DNA of 60,185 bases from Boseongicola sp. H5 (GCA_020622165.1 JACNMN010000017.1:1-60185), one strand, 5' to 3'. Shown: positions 36,049 to 45,577, counted from the first letter of the stretch. Program-made: numbers and translations. Notes: generated by a model not told the origin, from the sequence alone.

Positions 36049-36906
36049 ATGACATCAGACCTGCGCGTTTCGATGCTGCAAATGACATCCGGCAACCGCC
36101 ATGCGGTCAATCAGGTGACGGTCGATGAGGCCGCGCATCGGGCTGCGGCGGACGGGTGCCATCTTCTGGCCCTGCCCGAGGCCGCGGGGCTGATGAACAA
36201 GGACAAGGAGGATGCGCGGCGCCAGATCACGACCGAGGCGGAGGATCCGTTTTTGCTGACCTGCCGGGGGCTTGCGGCCAGATACGGGCTCTGGATCCAG
36301 CCCGGTTCGACCCCGGTCAAGGCCGCCGACGGCCGCTATCTGAACCATGGAACGCTGATCGACCCGTCGGGGGCGATCGTCGCGCGCTACGACAAGGTGC
36401 ATCTGTTCGACGTCTTTCTCGAAGGGCGCAAGCCCACGGGCGAATCCGACCGCTACGCGCCCGGCACCGAAGCGGTGCTGGTGGACACGCCCTGGGGCCC
36501 CTGGGGTCTCAGCATCTGCTACGATCTGCGCTTTCCCCATCTTTACCGCGATTATGCCAAGGCCGGGGCGACGGTTCTGTTCATCCCGTCGGCCTTCACC
36601 GTTCCCACGGGCCGCGCGCATTGGGAGGTTCTGCTGCGGGCCCGCGCCATCGAAAACGGGGCGTACGTGGTGGCGGCCGCACAGGTTGGCGATCACGAGG
36701 ATGGCCGCACCACATGGGGGCATTCCCTCATCATCGACCCCTGGGGCGAGGTGATGGCGGATCTGGGCGGCGACACGCCCGGCCAGATCTCCGTGACGCT
36801 CGACATCGCCAGGGTCGCGGCGGCGCGCCAGCAGATCCCGTCGCTCGAAAACGAACGCGACTACACATTCACGCGCATCAGCGCCCATGAAACAGCGTCC
36901 GCCTGA
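36049..36906 (+). CDS. Carbon-nitrogen hydrolase (nitrilase family)
   Basis: A cytoplasmic amidase/nitrilase-fold enzyme of 285 aa. The Glu-Lys-Cys triad is Glu44 (LLALPEAAGL), Lys116 (ARYDKVHLFDV) and Cys157 (SICYDLRFPHLY). The second Glu-type region HWEVLLRARAIENGAYVVAA is present. This is the omega-amidase/NIT group rather than true nitrilases. GGGGTGAG precedes the ATG. It is first in an operon with a peptide-type importer, so the substrate is probably an imported amide. Confidence 0.92.
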   Translation: MTSDLRVSMLQMTSGNRHAVNQVTVDEAAHRAAADGCHLLALPEAAGLMNKDKEDARRQITTEAEDPFLLTCRGLAARYGLWIQPGSTPVKAADGRYLNHGTLIDPSGAIVARYDKVHLFDVFLEGRKPTGESDRYAPGTEAVLVDTPWGPWGLSICYDLRFPHLYRDYAKAGATVLFIPSAFTVPTGRAHWEVLLRARAIENGAYVVAAAQVGDHEDGRTTWGHSLIIDPWGEVMADLGGDTPGQISVTLDIARVAAARQQIPSLENERDYTFTRISAHETASA

Positions 36907-36935
36907 TACGGGCGCAATCCGACAGGAGACCCCAC

Positions 36936-38504
36936 ATGCCCCAGTTCCGCAGATTTCTGCTCACGACCGCCGCCGCGCTTGTTGCCGCCGGCGGCGCCTT
37001 CGCCCAGGACCGCCCCGATCTGGTGATCGCGGTCGACAATCTGTGGCCCACCATGGACCCGGTGATCGGCATTTCCACCTCCGGGGCGCGGGTGCATTCC
37101 AACATCTTCGACACGCTCGTGCGGCGGAACCGTTGGGAAGACCCAGACGGGACGGAGCTTGTTCCATGGCTGGCCGAAAGCTGGGAACGCCTGTCGCCCA
37201 ATGTCTGGCAGATCAATCTGCGCGAGGGCGTGCCGTTCCATGACGGGCATATCATGGATGCCGAGGATGTGGCGTTCTCCATGTCCGCCGAACGGCTCTG
37301 GGGGGAGGAGCCTCTGGCCCCGCGCGGCACCCGCTATGCCCGCGGCATCATCCGCGTGGAAGCGACCGGCCCCCTGACCGTCGAGGTGGAGACGAGCTAT
37401 CCCGACCCGAACTTCATCTACCGGCTTGTCACCCCGCTCGGGTTCGTGTTGCCCGCCCATTATTATCAGGAGGTCGGCACCGATGCCTTCGGCCAGATGC
37501 CCATGGGCACCGGGCCCTACCGGATGGTGTCCTTCGATCCCTCCGTCTCGGTCGTGGCGGAGGCGTTTGACGACTATTGGGGCGGCGATGTGCCCGCCGA
37601 CAGCCTGACCTTCCAGATCGTGCCCGAGTTCTCCACCCGCTTCGCAGGGCTGGTTGCGGGCGAGTTCGATGTGGTCGTGTCTGTGCCGGCCGACCAGATC
37701 GGCCAGGTGGAGGGGACACCCGGCGTGACCGTCATGACCAAGAGCATCGAGAACTACCCGATGTTCGCGTTCAACATGCTGGAAACGGAGGATCTTCCGG
37801 ACAATCCGCTGACGGATGTGAACCTGCGTCAGGCGATGGTGGCCGCCGTCGACCGGGTGTCGATCACCGATGCGATCTGGGGCGGGGCGACCTTTGTGCC
37901 GGCGCCGTTCAACTTCCCGGAATATGGCGCCTATTACGACCCCGACCGCCAGCCGCGGATCACCTACGACCCCGACCGCGCCCGCGAATTGCTGGCCGCC
38001 AGCGACTATGCGGGGGAGGAGCTTAGCTGGCATATCGTGCGCGGGTTCTACCCGAATTACGAAATCGCCGCCGAGTTCATGGTGGAGCAGTGGCGCGAGG
38101 TTGGCATCAACGTGGCCATCGAGATCAAGGACAACTTCTCGCTGGCCTATGAACGCCCGTTCCATCTTCTGAACATGTCCATGTCGAGCGAGTTTTCCGG
38201 CGATCCCTATCGTCCGCTCTGGATGGACTGGGGCCCGGAATCGAGCCGGGTGCGGGCGGCGCATCGCACATGGGAGGCGTCCGAACGGTTCTACGAACTG
38301 GGCGAGGCCTTCGAGCAGGCGCAGGAATTCGAGGAGCGCAACGCCGCCTATCTGGCTCTGGTGGAGGAGTGGGAGAACATCACCCCGGGCATGTATCTGT
38401 GGCGCAATGTGGTCAGTTATGCCGTGGATGCCGATCTCGACTGGGATCCGGGCAATTCCGCCGTCACCATCTTCGACAGCCTCTACATGGGCGGTGGCGA
38501 ATGA
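36936..38504 (+). CDS. Peptide-type ABC substrate-binding protein (SBP family 5)
   Basis: The protein has 522 aa with a Sec signal (LLTTAAALVAAGGAFAQD). Family 5 marks include VDNLWPTMDPVIGISTSG, FDTLVRRN, WLAESWERLSPNVWQINLRE, GVPFHDGHIMDAEDVAFSM, and FNFPEYGAYYDPDRQPRITY in the second lobe. Family 5 proteins bind oligopeptides, opines, glycosides or other compounds. AGGAGA upstream is a good ribosome binding site. The start of the ATPase gene overlaps the stop. Confidence 0.92.
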   Translation: MPQFRRFLLTTAAALVAAGGAFAQDRPDLVIAVDNLWPTMDPVIGISTSGARVHSNIFDTLVRRNRWEDPDGTELVPWLAESWERLSPNVWQINLREGVPFHDGHIMDAEDVAFSMSAERLWGEEPLAPRGTRYARGIIRVEATGPLTVEVETSYPDPNFIYRLVTPLGFVLPAHYYQEVGTDAFGQMPMGTGPYRMVSFDPSVSVVAEAFDDYWGGDVPADSLTFQIVPEFSTRFAGLVAGEFDVVVSVPADQIGQVEGTPGVTVMTKSIENYPMFAFNMLETEDLPDNPLTDVNLRQAMVAAVDRVSITDAIWGGATFVPAPFNFPEYGAYYDPDRQPRITYDPDRARELLAASDYAGEELSWHIVRGFYPNYEIAAEFMVEQWREVGINVAIEIKDNFSLAYERPFHLLNMSMSSEFSGDPYRPLWMDWGPESSRVRAAHRTWEASERFYELGEAFEQAQEFEERNAAYLALVEEWENITPGMYLWRNVVSYAVDADLDWDPGNSAVTIFDSLYMGGGE

Positions 38505-40135
38505 CGAAAACGCCGGGCGGGGATGCGTCAGCGCCCCCGCTTTTGTCGGTGAACGGCCTCGGCATCGGCCTGCCCCCCGGCGGGGACCGCGCCGAGGCGG
38601 TCACCGACATCTCCTTTCAGATCCATCCCGGCGAGACCTTGTGCCTTGTCGGCGAAAGCGGCTCGGGCAAATCGGTGATCGGGCAGGCCATTCTGGGCAT
38701 GCTGCCGCGGGCGCTTCCGGTCACGGGCGGCAGTATCCGGTTGCAGGACAAGGTGCTGCCGTCACAACGCGATGCGGCCTATCAGGCGCTGCGTTCGGTC
38801 AGGATGGCGATGATCTTTCAGGATGCCGGCGCCAGCCTCAACCCGGTCAAACGCGTCGGGCGGCAACTGGAGGAGATCCTGAAGGTCCACGGCGTGCCCG
38901 CGGCGGAGCGGCGCGACCGGGTGCTGGACATGTTCGAGGCCGTGCGCCTGCCCGATCCGGCCCGGATTTTCGCGGCCTATCCGCATCAGTTGTCCGGCGG
39001 GCAGGCGCAGCGCGTGGTGATTGCCGGCGCGCTCTTGCTGAAGCCCGCGCTTCTGGTGGCCGACGAGCCGACGACGGCGCTCGACGTCACGACGCAGGCC
39101 GAAATCCTTGATCTGATAGCGGCGCTCAAGGCCGACACCGGCGCGTCGGTCCTGTTCATCACCCATGATTTCGGCGTGGTGGCCGAAATCGCCGATCGCG
39201 TGGCGGTGATGAAGGATGGCCGGATTGTCGAGGCGGGGCGCGCGGGGGACGTGCTCGATCGCCCGCAACACCCCTATACGCAGCGCCTTATCGCCGCCTC
39301 GCGGCCCACCGGCGCCAAGCCGTCGCGGGCGGAAGAGGCCCCGATCCTGGAGGCGGACGGGCTGCATCTCACCTACCGCTCCGGCCCGATCTTCAACCGG
39401 CGGGTCACGCAGGCCGTGCGCGATGTCTCCCTGTCGCTGGCGCCGGGGCGGACATTGGCGGTGGTGGGCGAAAGCGGCTCGGGCAAATCCTCCCTCGCGC
39501 GCTGCCTTCTGCGGCTGGAGGAGGTGGAGCGCGGCACGATCCGCTTCAAGGGCGCGGACATCACCCATCTGGCCGGCCGCGATCTGCAACGCCTGCGCAA
39601 ATCGGTGCAGGTGGTCCTGCAGGATCCGTACAGCGCGCTGAACCCGCGCCAGACGATCCGCTCGGCCATCGCCGAGGGCCCGATCATCCACGGCATGCCC
39701 GTGGCCGAGGCCCGCAGGAAGGCCGAGGATCTGCTGGAACTGACCGGCCTCACCGCCCAGTCCGCAGACCGCTACCCGCATGAGTTTTCCGGCGGGCAGC
39801 GGCAGCGGATCTGCATCGCGCGCGCGCTCGCGCTGGAGCCCGAACTGCTGATCGCGGACGAGGCCGTCTCGGCGCTCGATGTCTCGATCCAGGCGCAGAT
39901 CCTCGATCTCTTCCGCGACATGCAGGCCCGGTTCGGCTTCGCGATGGTCTTCATCACCCATGATCTGCGCGTGGCCCGCGCCATCAGCGACGACATTCTG
40001 GTGATGCAGCAGGGCCGGGTGGTCGAAAGCGGCGCGACCGGGCAGGTTTTCGACCGCCCGGCCCATGCCTATACCCGCGCGCTGCTTGCCGCCGCGCCGG
40101 GCCTTGGCCTCGCGATGGAGGAGGGCGCGGCATGA
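38501..40135 (+). CDS. Peptide-type ABC ATPase, two nucleotide-binding domains fused (DppD-DppF)
   Basis: The protein has 544 aa. The first ATPase domain (about 10-260) has Walker A GESGSGKSVIG, signature LSGGQAQRVV and Walker B LLVADEPTTALDV. The second (about 290-535) has Walker A GESGSGKSSLA, signature FSGGQRQRIC and Walker B LLIADEAVSALDV. In the second copy the Walker B Glu-Pro is Glu-Ala, a common variant. One gene replaces the usual separate dppD and dppF. The ATG overlaps the binding-protein stop. Confidence 0.93.
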   Translation: MTKTPGGDASAPPLLSVNGLGIGLPPGGDRAEAVTDISFQIHPGETLCLVGESGSGKSVIGQAILGMLPRALPVTGGSIRLQDKVLPSQRDAAYQALRSVRMAMIFQDAGASLNPVKRVGRQLEEILKVHGVPAAERRDRVLDMFEAVRLPDPARIFAAYPHQLSGGQAQRVVIAGALLLKPALLVADEPTTALDVTTQAEILDLIAALKADTGASVLFITHDFGVVAEIADRVAVMKDGRIVEAGRAGDVLDRPQHPYTQRLIAASRPTGAKPSRAEEAPILEADGLHLTYRSGPIFNRRVTQAVRDVSLSLAPGRTLAVVGESGSGKSSLARCLLRLEEVERGTIRFKGADITHLAGRDLQRLRKSVQVVLQDPYSALNPRQTIRSAIAEGPIIHGMPVAEARRKAEDLLELTGLTAQSADRYPHEFSGGQRQRICIARALALEPELLIADEAVSALDVSIQAQILDLFRDMQARFGFAMVFITHDLRVARAISDDILVMQQGRVVESGATGQVFDRPAHAYTRALLAAAPGLGLAMEEGAA

Positions 40136-41040
40136 CCGGCTACATCCTCTCCCGCGTGCTTCGCGCCATCATCACGCTGCTGATCACGGTCTCGCTGGTC
40201 TTCATCTTCATCCGCTTTTCGGGCGATCCCGCCGCCGCGCTTGCGCCCCCCGATGCCCCGCAGGAGGTGATCGACCAATACGCCCGCGCGATGGGGCTCG
40301 ATCAACCGCTCTGGCAGCAATACACCAGCTATATCGGCGGCCTGTTCCGGGGGGAGTTCGGCTATTCGATCCATACCGGCCGCCCGGTGGAGGCGCTCTT
40401 TCTCGACCGTCTGCCCTATACCCTGCATCTCGGGCTCACCGCGCTCTCCATCGCGCTTGTCCTCGGCATCGCCCTTGGGGCGATTGCCGCGATCAACCGG
40501 GGCCGGCTGCTCGACCGGGCGGTGATGGGGTTTTCGGTCTTTGCCTTCGCGATGCCCAATTTTCTCTTCGGTCTTTGCCTGATCCTGATCGGCGCGCTGG
40601 TCTTTCAGGTGTTTCTGGCGGGCGCGAGCGCCAATGTGCTGTTCCCGGCGCTGACCCTCGGGCTGGCCGCCATGGGCAGTTTCGCCCGCTTCGCCCGATC
40701 CTCCCTGCTGGAGACCATCAACGCGCCCTTCATGCGCGCGGCCGAGGCGCGCGGCATTCCCTTCGCGCGCCGCCTGATCCTGCATGCCGCGCCCAATGCC
40801 GCGATCCCGCTGGTCACTCTCGTGGGCCTGTCGCTCGGCGCGCTGATCGCGGGCTCCGTCGTGACCGAACAGGTCTTTGCCTGGCCCGGTGTGGGCCAGC
40901 TTCTGGTGCGCTCGGTCGCCACGCGCGACATCGCCACCGTGCAGTTTCTGGTTCTGGCCGTGGCCTTCACGATGATCATGGCCAATCTCATCGTCGATCT
41001 GCTCTATCTGGTCATCGACCCGCGGATCCGGGTGAAATGA
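40132..41040 (+). CDS. Peptide-type ABC permease (DppB-like)
   Basis: The protein has 302 aa with six predicted spans. The N-terminus ILSRVLRAIITLLITVSLVF and ALDQ-type IDQYARAMGLDQPLWQQYTSY are typical of DppB. The EAA loop is AAEARGIPFARRLILHAAPN, and the C-terminal LVIDPRIRVK is standard. It overlaps the ATPase gene by 4 nt and precedes the DppC-like gene by one base. Confidence 0.94.
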   Translation: MTGYILSRVLRAIITLLITVSLVFIFIRFSGDPAAALAPPDAPQEVIDQYARAMGLDQPLWQQYTSYIGGLFRGEFGYSIHTGRPVEALFLDRLPYTLHLGLTALSIALVLGIALGAIAAINRGRLLDRAVMGFSVFAFAMPNFLFGLCLILIGALVFQVFLAGASANVLFPALTLGLAAMGSFARFARSSLLETINAPFMRAAEARGIPFARRLILHAAPNAAIPLVTLVGLSLGALIAGSVVTEQVFAWPGVGQLLVRSVATRDIATVQFLVLAVAFTMIMANLIVDLLYLVIDPRIRVK

Positions 41041-41041
41041 G

Positions 41042-41887
41042 ATGAGCGGGGTCGCCACATATCGCCCGTCGCCGATGCCGTGGAGCGTCCGGCTGTCGCT
41101 GGTCTTCATCGCGGCCTTCGTGCTCTTCGCGCTTTTCGGCCAGTTTCTCAGCCCGCATGAATTCCGCGCGACCTCGATGTTCGACCGGCTGCTGCCGCCG
41201 GGCTCGCCCGAGTATCTCCTCGGGACGGATGCGCGCGGCCGCGATGTGCTTGTCCGCCTTGCCGTGGGCGCGCAGATCACCCTGATCGTGGCCATCGCGG
41301 GCACGTTGATCGGGGCCATTCTCGGGTCGCTCCTCGGTATCCTCGCCGCCGCGCGCCGCGGCCCGACCGAAGCGGTGATCGTTGCCGCGATCGACGTTCA
41401 GGCCTCGCTTCCGATCATCGTGGTGGCGCTGTTCGTGCTGGCGATGTTCGACAACAGCTTCGTGCTGTTCCTGCTCCTGATCGGTCTGAACGGCTGGGAG
41501 GTCTATGCCCGCCTGATGCGCGGCGCCACGCTGTCGGCGAAGGAGCATGGATATGTCACCGCCGTCCGCGCGCTCGGCGCCTCGCCCATGCGCATCTATC
41601 TGCGCCATGTCCTGCCCAACATCCTGAACGTGGCGCTCGTGCAGTTCACCGTGAACCTGCCGCTGACGGTGCTGCTGGAAACCGCGCTGTCGTTTCTGGG
41701 CCTCGGCGTGCAGCCCCCGCTCACCAGCCTCGGCCAGATCATGAGCGAGGGACGCGACCGTCTGTTGACCGCGTGGTGGCTGACGCTGTTTCCGGGCGCG
41801 ATCATTTTCCTTCTGGCGCTGTCGGTCAGCCTGACGGGCGACTGGCTGCGCGACCGGTTGGATCCGACATTGAGGTCAGAAAGATGA
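41042..41887 (+). CDS. Peptide-type ABC permease (DppC-like)
   Basis: The protein has 281 aa. A short N-terminal span is followed by LLGTDARGRDVLVRLAVGAQ, the DppC hallmark, and further spans. The EAA loop is VRALGASPMRIYLRHVLPNI, and the end is LTGDWLRDRLDPTLRSER. It forms the permease pair with the preceding gene and overlaps the RraA-like gene by ATGA. Confidence 0.94.
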   Translation: MSGVATYRPSPMPWSVRLSLVFIAAFVLFALFGQFLSPHEFRATSMFDRLLPPGSPEYLLGTDARGRDVLVRLAVGAQITLIVAIAGTLIGAILGSLLGILAAARRGPTEAVIVAAIDVQASLPIIVVALFVLAMFDNSFVLFLLLIGLNGWEVYARLMRGATLSAKEHGYVTAVRALGASPMRIYLRHVLPNILNVALVQFTVNLPLTVLLETALSFLGLGVQPPLTSLGQIMSEGRDRLLTAWWLTLFPGAIIFLLALSVSLTGDWLRDRLDPTLRSER

Positions 41888-42591
41888 ACCATAGTTTGCC
41901 GTCGCCGCCGAAATACCGCATCGGGCCCGCGCCCGCGCCGCTTGCCGACAGCCTGATCGACACGCTGATGCAATGCGAAACCACGATGCTGGGCCATATC
42001 CTCTACTGGGGGGCGATGGATACGGGGCTGCGCCCCAATGCCGGGCTGGCCCCGCGCGTGGCGGGCCGCGCGCTGACCGTGCAATGCCCCGGCCCCTGTT
42101 CCACGATCCTGCATCACGCCATCGGGCTGGCCCGGCCCGGCGATATTCTGGTGATCGACCGTCTGGGCGACACCCGCCATGCCTGTCTGGGCGATGGTGT
42201 GGCCGGCGCGGCCATGCGCGCGGGCATCATCGCCGCGGTGATCGACGGGCCCTGCACGGACACGGCCGAACTGGCCGATCTGGGGTTTCCGGTCTGGTGC
42301 CGGGGCACGTCGGCCATCACCACGCGGCTGCTCGATCTCGGCGGGCGGGCCCGGGTGCCTGTCTCCTGCGGCGGCGTGGCGGTCTCCTCCGGCGATGCGG
42401 TTCTGGCCGATGCGGATGGCATCTATGCGATGGCCCCGGCAGAGGCGGAACTGATCGCGGGCATCGCGCTGGAACGGGGGCAGATCGTGGCCGGGCGCCG
42501 CGCCGCGCGTCAGGGCGATGCGATCCCGCCCCTGGGCGAGATGACGGGCGCCACCGCGATGGTGGAGGCGGGGGCGATATCCGTCGATTGA
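41884..42591 (+). CDS. RraA-like protein (aldolase/RNase-E-regulator fold)
   Basis: The protein has 235 aa. The phosphohistidine-like swivelling fold is shown by GLRPNAGLAPRVAGRALTVQ, PGDILVIDRLGDTRHACLGD and GAAMRAGIIAAVIDGPCTD. Aldolase members of the family carry Arg-Asp in DGxxRD; here it is Thr125-Asp126, so ordinary 4-hydroxy-4-methyl-2-oxoglutarate aldolase activity is doubtful. The position at the end of an amidase/transporter operon argues for a catabolic enzyme rather than an RNase E regulator. The start ATG overlaps the DppC-like stop. Confidence 0.82.
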   Translation: MNHSLPSPPKYRIGPAPAPLADSLIDTLMQCETTMLGHILYWGAMDTGLRPNAGLAPRVAGRALTVQCPGPCSTILHHAIGLARPGDILVIDRLGDTRHACLGDGVAGAAMRAGIIAAVIDGPCTDTAELADLGFPVWCRGTSAITTRLLDLGGRARVPVSCGGVAVSSGDAVLADADGIYAMAPAEAELIAGIALERGQIVAGRRAARQGDAIPPLGEMTGATAMVEAGAISVD

Positions 42592-42611
42592 GGGCGCGCC
42601 TGCGCGCCTGC

Positions 42612-43640
42612 TCAGCTGGCCCGCGGGTCCAGCAGCTTTTCCAGCACCCGATCCTTGGTGACCTGCCCCAGAACCTTGCCGTCCTGCTCCACGCCCACCG
42701 GGTGATCCTCCCCGCCGATCATCTCCATCACCTGGCGGATATCCTCGTCGGGGCCGACCCACAGCGTCGGTTCGCCCTCCACCGGCACCATCACGTCACG
42801 CGCGCAGAGCACGCCAAGCGGGTTCATATGGGCCACGAAATCGGACACATAGGCATCCGCCGGGTCCGAATAGATCTCCTTGGGCGTGCCGCATTGCACG
42901 ATCCGCCCGCCCTCCATGATCGCGATCCGGTCGCCCAGCTTGAAGGCCTCGTCCAGATCGTGGCTGACGAAGATGATCGTCCGCTTCAAGGTCTGTTGCA
43001 GCTCGATCAGCTCATCCTGCAGACGGGTCCGGATCAGCGGATCGAGCGCGGAAAACGGCTCGTCCATCAACAGGATCGGCGCGTCGGTCACGAAGGCACG
43101 AGCCAGACCCACGCGCTGTTGCATGCCGCCCGACAGATCGCCCACCTTGCGCTCCGCCCAGTCGGTAAGACCCACAAGCTCCAGCTGCGCGTCCACCTTC
43201 TCGCGCCGCGCGGCGGCGGACATGCCGCCGAGTTCCAGACCAAGGCCCACGTTTTCCCGCACACTGCGCCAGGGCAGCAGGCCGAATTGCTGAAACACCA
43301 TCGCGATCTGGCTTTGCCGCATCCGGCGGAGCGTGGCGGCATTGGCATGGGTCACATCCACCATCTGCGCCCCGTCATTGACCCGCACAGCGCCGCGCAC
43401 CACTGGGTTCAGCCCGTTGACCGCCCGCAGAAGCGTGGACTTGCCCGAGCCCGACAGCCCCATCAGTACCAGGATCTCGCCTTCCTCCACCGACAGATCG
43501 CAATTGTGCACGCCCAGAACCTGCCCGCAGGCCGCCTGCACGTCATGGCGCGATTTGCCCTCGTCCATCAGCGGCAGGGCGCTCTCCGGCTTGTCGCCGA
43601 AGACGATGGAGACATTCTCGAATTCGACCGCAACGCTCAT
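42612..43640 (-). CDS. choV: Choline ABC transporter ATPase
   Basis: A ProV-class ATPase of 342 aa. Walker A is GLSGSGKSTLLRA, signature LSGGMQQRVGLARA, Walker B ILLMDEPFSALDP, and the H-loop is VSHDLDEAFKLGDR. The C-terminal end holds CBS-like sequence (VMVPVEGEPTLWVGPDEDIR). Start 43640 matches the family and overlaps the permease gene by 4 nt; the open frame continues upstream without a family match. With choW and choX it forms the choline importer beside betIBA, as in other Rhodobacterales. The substrate assignment comes from context. Confidence 0.9.
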   Translation of the reverse strand: MSVAVEFENVSIVFGDKPESALPLMDEGKSRHDVQAACGQVLGVHNCDLSVEEGEILVLMGLSGSGKSTLLRAVNGLNPVVRGAVRVNDGAQMVDVTHANAATLRRMRQSQIAMVFQQFGLLPWRSVRENVGLGLELGGMSAAARREKVDAQLELVGLTDWAERKVGDLSGGMQQRVGLARAFVTDAPILLMDEPFSALDPLIRTRLQDELIELQQTLKRTIIFVSHDLDEAFKLGDRIAIMEGGRIVQCGTPKEIYSDPADAYVSDFVAHMNPLGVLCARDVMVPVEGEPTLWVGPDEDIRQVMEMIGGEDHPVGVEQDGKVLGQVTKDRVLEKLLDPRAS

Positions 43641-44533
43641 TTCCGCTCCACCCGCAACATGCGGTCGAGCATGATGGCCACGACCACGATGATGAACCCG
43701 CTTTCGAACCCGAGCGAGGTGTTCACCGAATTGAGCGCGCGCACGACCGGCACGCCCAACCCGTCCGCGCCCACCAGCGCCGCGATCACCACCATCGACA
43801 GCGACAGCATGATCGTCTGGTTCAGCCCCGCCATGATCTGCGGCAGCGCATAGGGCAGTTCCACCTTCCACAGCTTCTGCCGCGGCGTGGCCCCGAACGC
43901 CTCCGCCGCCTCGATCAGCGGCTGCGGCGTCGACGAGATGCCCAGATGCGTCAGCCGGATCGGCGCCGGCAGCACGAAGATCACCGTGGCGATCAGGCCC
44001 GGCACCATGCCGATGCCGAAAAACACGATCGCCGGGATCAGGTAGACGAAGGTCGGCAGCGTCTGCATCAGGTCAAGCACCGGCCGCATGAACTGATAAA
44101 GCCGGGGCCGGTGCGCCGCGGCGATACCGATGGGCACACCCACCGCCATGCAGACCACGCAGGCCGACAGAACCAGCGTCAGGCTCTCGGTCGTTTCCTC
44201 CCAGTATCCCTGGTTCAGGATGAACAGAAAGCCCGCGAAGATAAGTGCCGGAACCTGCCAGCGGCGATGGATCAGCCAGGCGAGCGCGGTGAAGATCAGG
44301 ATAATCAGGAACGGATGCAGATCGGGGCTGTAAAGCGGCTGGTAATCCTCCGCCCCCGTCGCCCAGGAGATGTCCAGCGGGTCCTGCAACACGGCCAGAA
44401 TGCCGTCGATCATCGCCTCCAGCAGGATCGACAGCCCATCGAAGAACCATGCACCGTTTTCCTGCAGCCAGTCGAACGCACCGCCCGCGACCCGCCCGAC
44501 GGGGATCTTGTTGTCTTCTATCCAGTCCAGCAT
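43637..44533 (-). CDS. choW: Choline ABC transporter permease
   Basis: The protein has 298 aa with a ProW-type topology. An amphipathic N-terminus (WLQENGAWFFDGLSILLEAM) is followed by about six spans. The motifs are PIGIAAAHRPRLYQFMRPVL and LMQTLPTFVYLIPAIVFFGI, the ProW signature, with EAA loop AEAFGATPRQKLWKVELPYA. It lies between choX and choV and overlaps choV by 4 nt. Confidence 0.9.
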   Translation of the reverse strand: MLDWIEDNKIPVGRVAGGAFDWLQENGAWFFDGLSILLEAMIDGILAVLQDPLDISWATGAEDYQPLYSPDLHPFLIILIFTALAWLIHRRWQVPALIFAGFLFILNQGYWEETTESLTLVLSACVVCMAVGVPIGIAAAHRPRLYQFMRPVLDLMQTLPTFVYLIPAIVFFGIGMVPGLIATVIFVLPAPIRLTHLGISSTPQPLIEAAEAFGATPRQKLWKVELPYALPQIMAGLNQTIMLSLSMVVIAALVGADGLGVPVVRALNSVNTSLGFESGFIIVVVAIMLDRMLRVERK

Positions 44534-44550
44534 CTCGCCCCCGGTCTCGC

Positions 44551-44590
44551 AAAAACCGGCCCGGCCCCCAAGGCGGGGGGCCGGGACCGG
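44551..44590 (-). terminator. Partial terminator/attenuator hairpin after choX
   Basis: Reading leftward after the choX stop, CCGGCCCCC pairs with GGGGGCCGG (44561-44569 and 44576-44584), extended by an outer CCGG pair, and is followed by five T residues (44555-44551 on the minus strand). It lies in the gap before choW and would limit expression of choW and choV relative to choX. Confidence 0.6.
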
Positions 44591-44629
44591 CTGGGCGGGC
44601 GCAGGTCGTGCGCCTGCCCGAATGTCGGT

Positions 44630-45556
44630 TTACATGTCCAGCGCGGCGTTGACGGCCTCAAGCGCATCGCCGCCATCTGCGGTGGTCACGCCGTCCAGCC
44701 AGACGGGCAGGACATCGCGATTGGCCGAAAGCCACGCCTCGGCCGCATCGCGCGGGTCCTCGCCATCGTTCAGGATCGCCCCCATGATCTCGTTTTCCAT
44801 GGCCAGCGTGAACTCCAGGTTCTGCAGGAGCGCGCCCACATTCGGGCAGGCCTCCACGAACCCGGCGGAGGTGTTGGTGTATACCGTCGCCCCGCCCAGA
44901 TTGGGGCCGAACCAGTCATCGCCGCCCTCCAGATAGGTCAGGTCGAAATTCGCGTTCATCGGGTGCGGCTCCCAGCCCAGGAACACGATCGGCTCGTCGC
45001 GGTCCGATGCCCGGGCAACCTGCGCCAGCATGCCCGCCTCGGAGCTTTCCACCACTTCGAACCCGCCCAGCCCGAACGCATCCGCCTCGATCATGTCAAG
45101 GATCAGCCGGTTGCCGTCATTGCCGGGCTCGATCCCGAAGATCTCGGCCTCCAGCGCGTCCGCATTGGCGGCGATGGCGTCGAAGCTGGTGATCCCGAGG
45201 GCCGCGCCCGCCGCGTTCGTGGCCAGCGTATATTTTGCGCCTTCAAGGTTCGCGCGGACCGTGTCCACCGTGCCCGCCTCGCGATAGGGCGCGATATCGG
45301 CCTCCATCGTCGGCATCCAGTTGCCAAGGAAGATGTCGATATCGCCGGCGGCCAGCGCGGTATAGGTCACCGGCACCGACAGCACCTGAATATCCGTCTC
45401 GTAGCCAAGCGCGTCGAGCACATAGGTGGTTGCCGCCGTGGTCGCGGTGATGTCGGTCCAGCCCACATCCGAGAACGTGATCGTCTCGCAATCGGCGGCC
45501 GCAAGGCCCGCACCCATCACCAGCGCGATGGCGGAGGTTGTCGTCAGTTTCAGCAT
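44630..45556 (-). CDS. choX: Choline-binding periplasmic protein
   Basis: The protein has 308 aa with signal MLKLTTTSAIALVMGAGLAA. The OpuAC-type fold has ETITFSDVGWTDITATTAAT, GDIDIFLGNWMPTM and VFLGWEPHPMN, as in ChoX choline-binding proteins (aromatic-box residues Trp, Tyr). It is the first gene of the leftward choXWV unit and diverges from betI across a short operator region. Confidence 0.92.
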   Translation of the reverse strand: MLKLTTTSAIALVMGAGLAAADCETITFSDVGWTDITATTAATTYVLDALGYETDIQVLSVPVTYTALAAGDIDIFLGNWMPTMEADIAPYREAGTVDTVRANLEGAKYTLATNAAGAALGITSFDAIAANADALEAEIFGIEPGNDGNRLILDMIEADAFGLGGFEVVESSEAGMLAQVARASDRDEPIVFLGWEPHPMNANFDLTYLEGGDDWFGPNLGGATVYTNTSAGFVEACPNVGALLQNLEFTLAMENEIMGAILNDGEDPRDAAEAWLSANRDVLPVWLDGVTTADGGDALEAVNAALDM

Positions 45557-45577
45557 TGTGTTACTCCCTGTTTTTGA

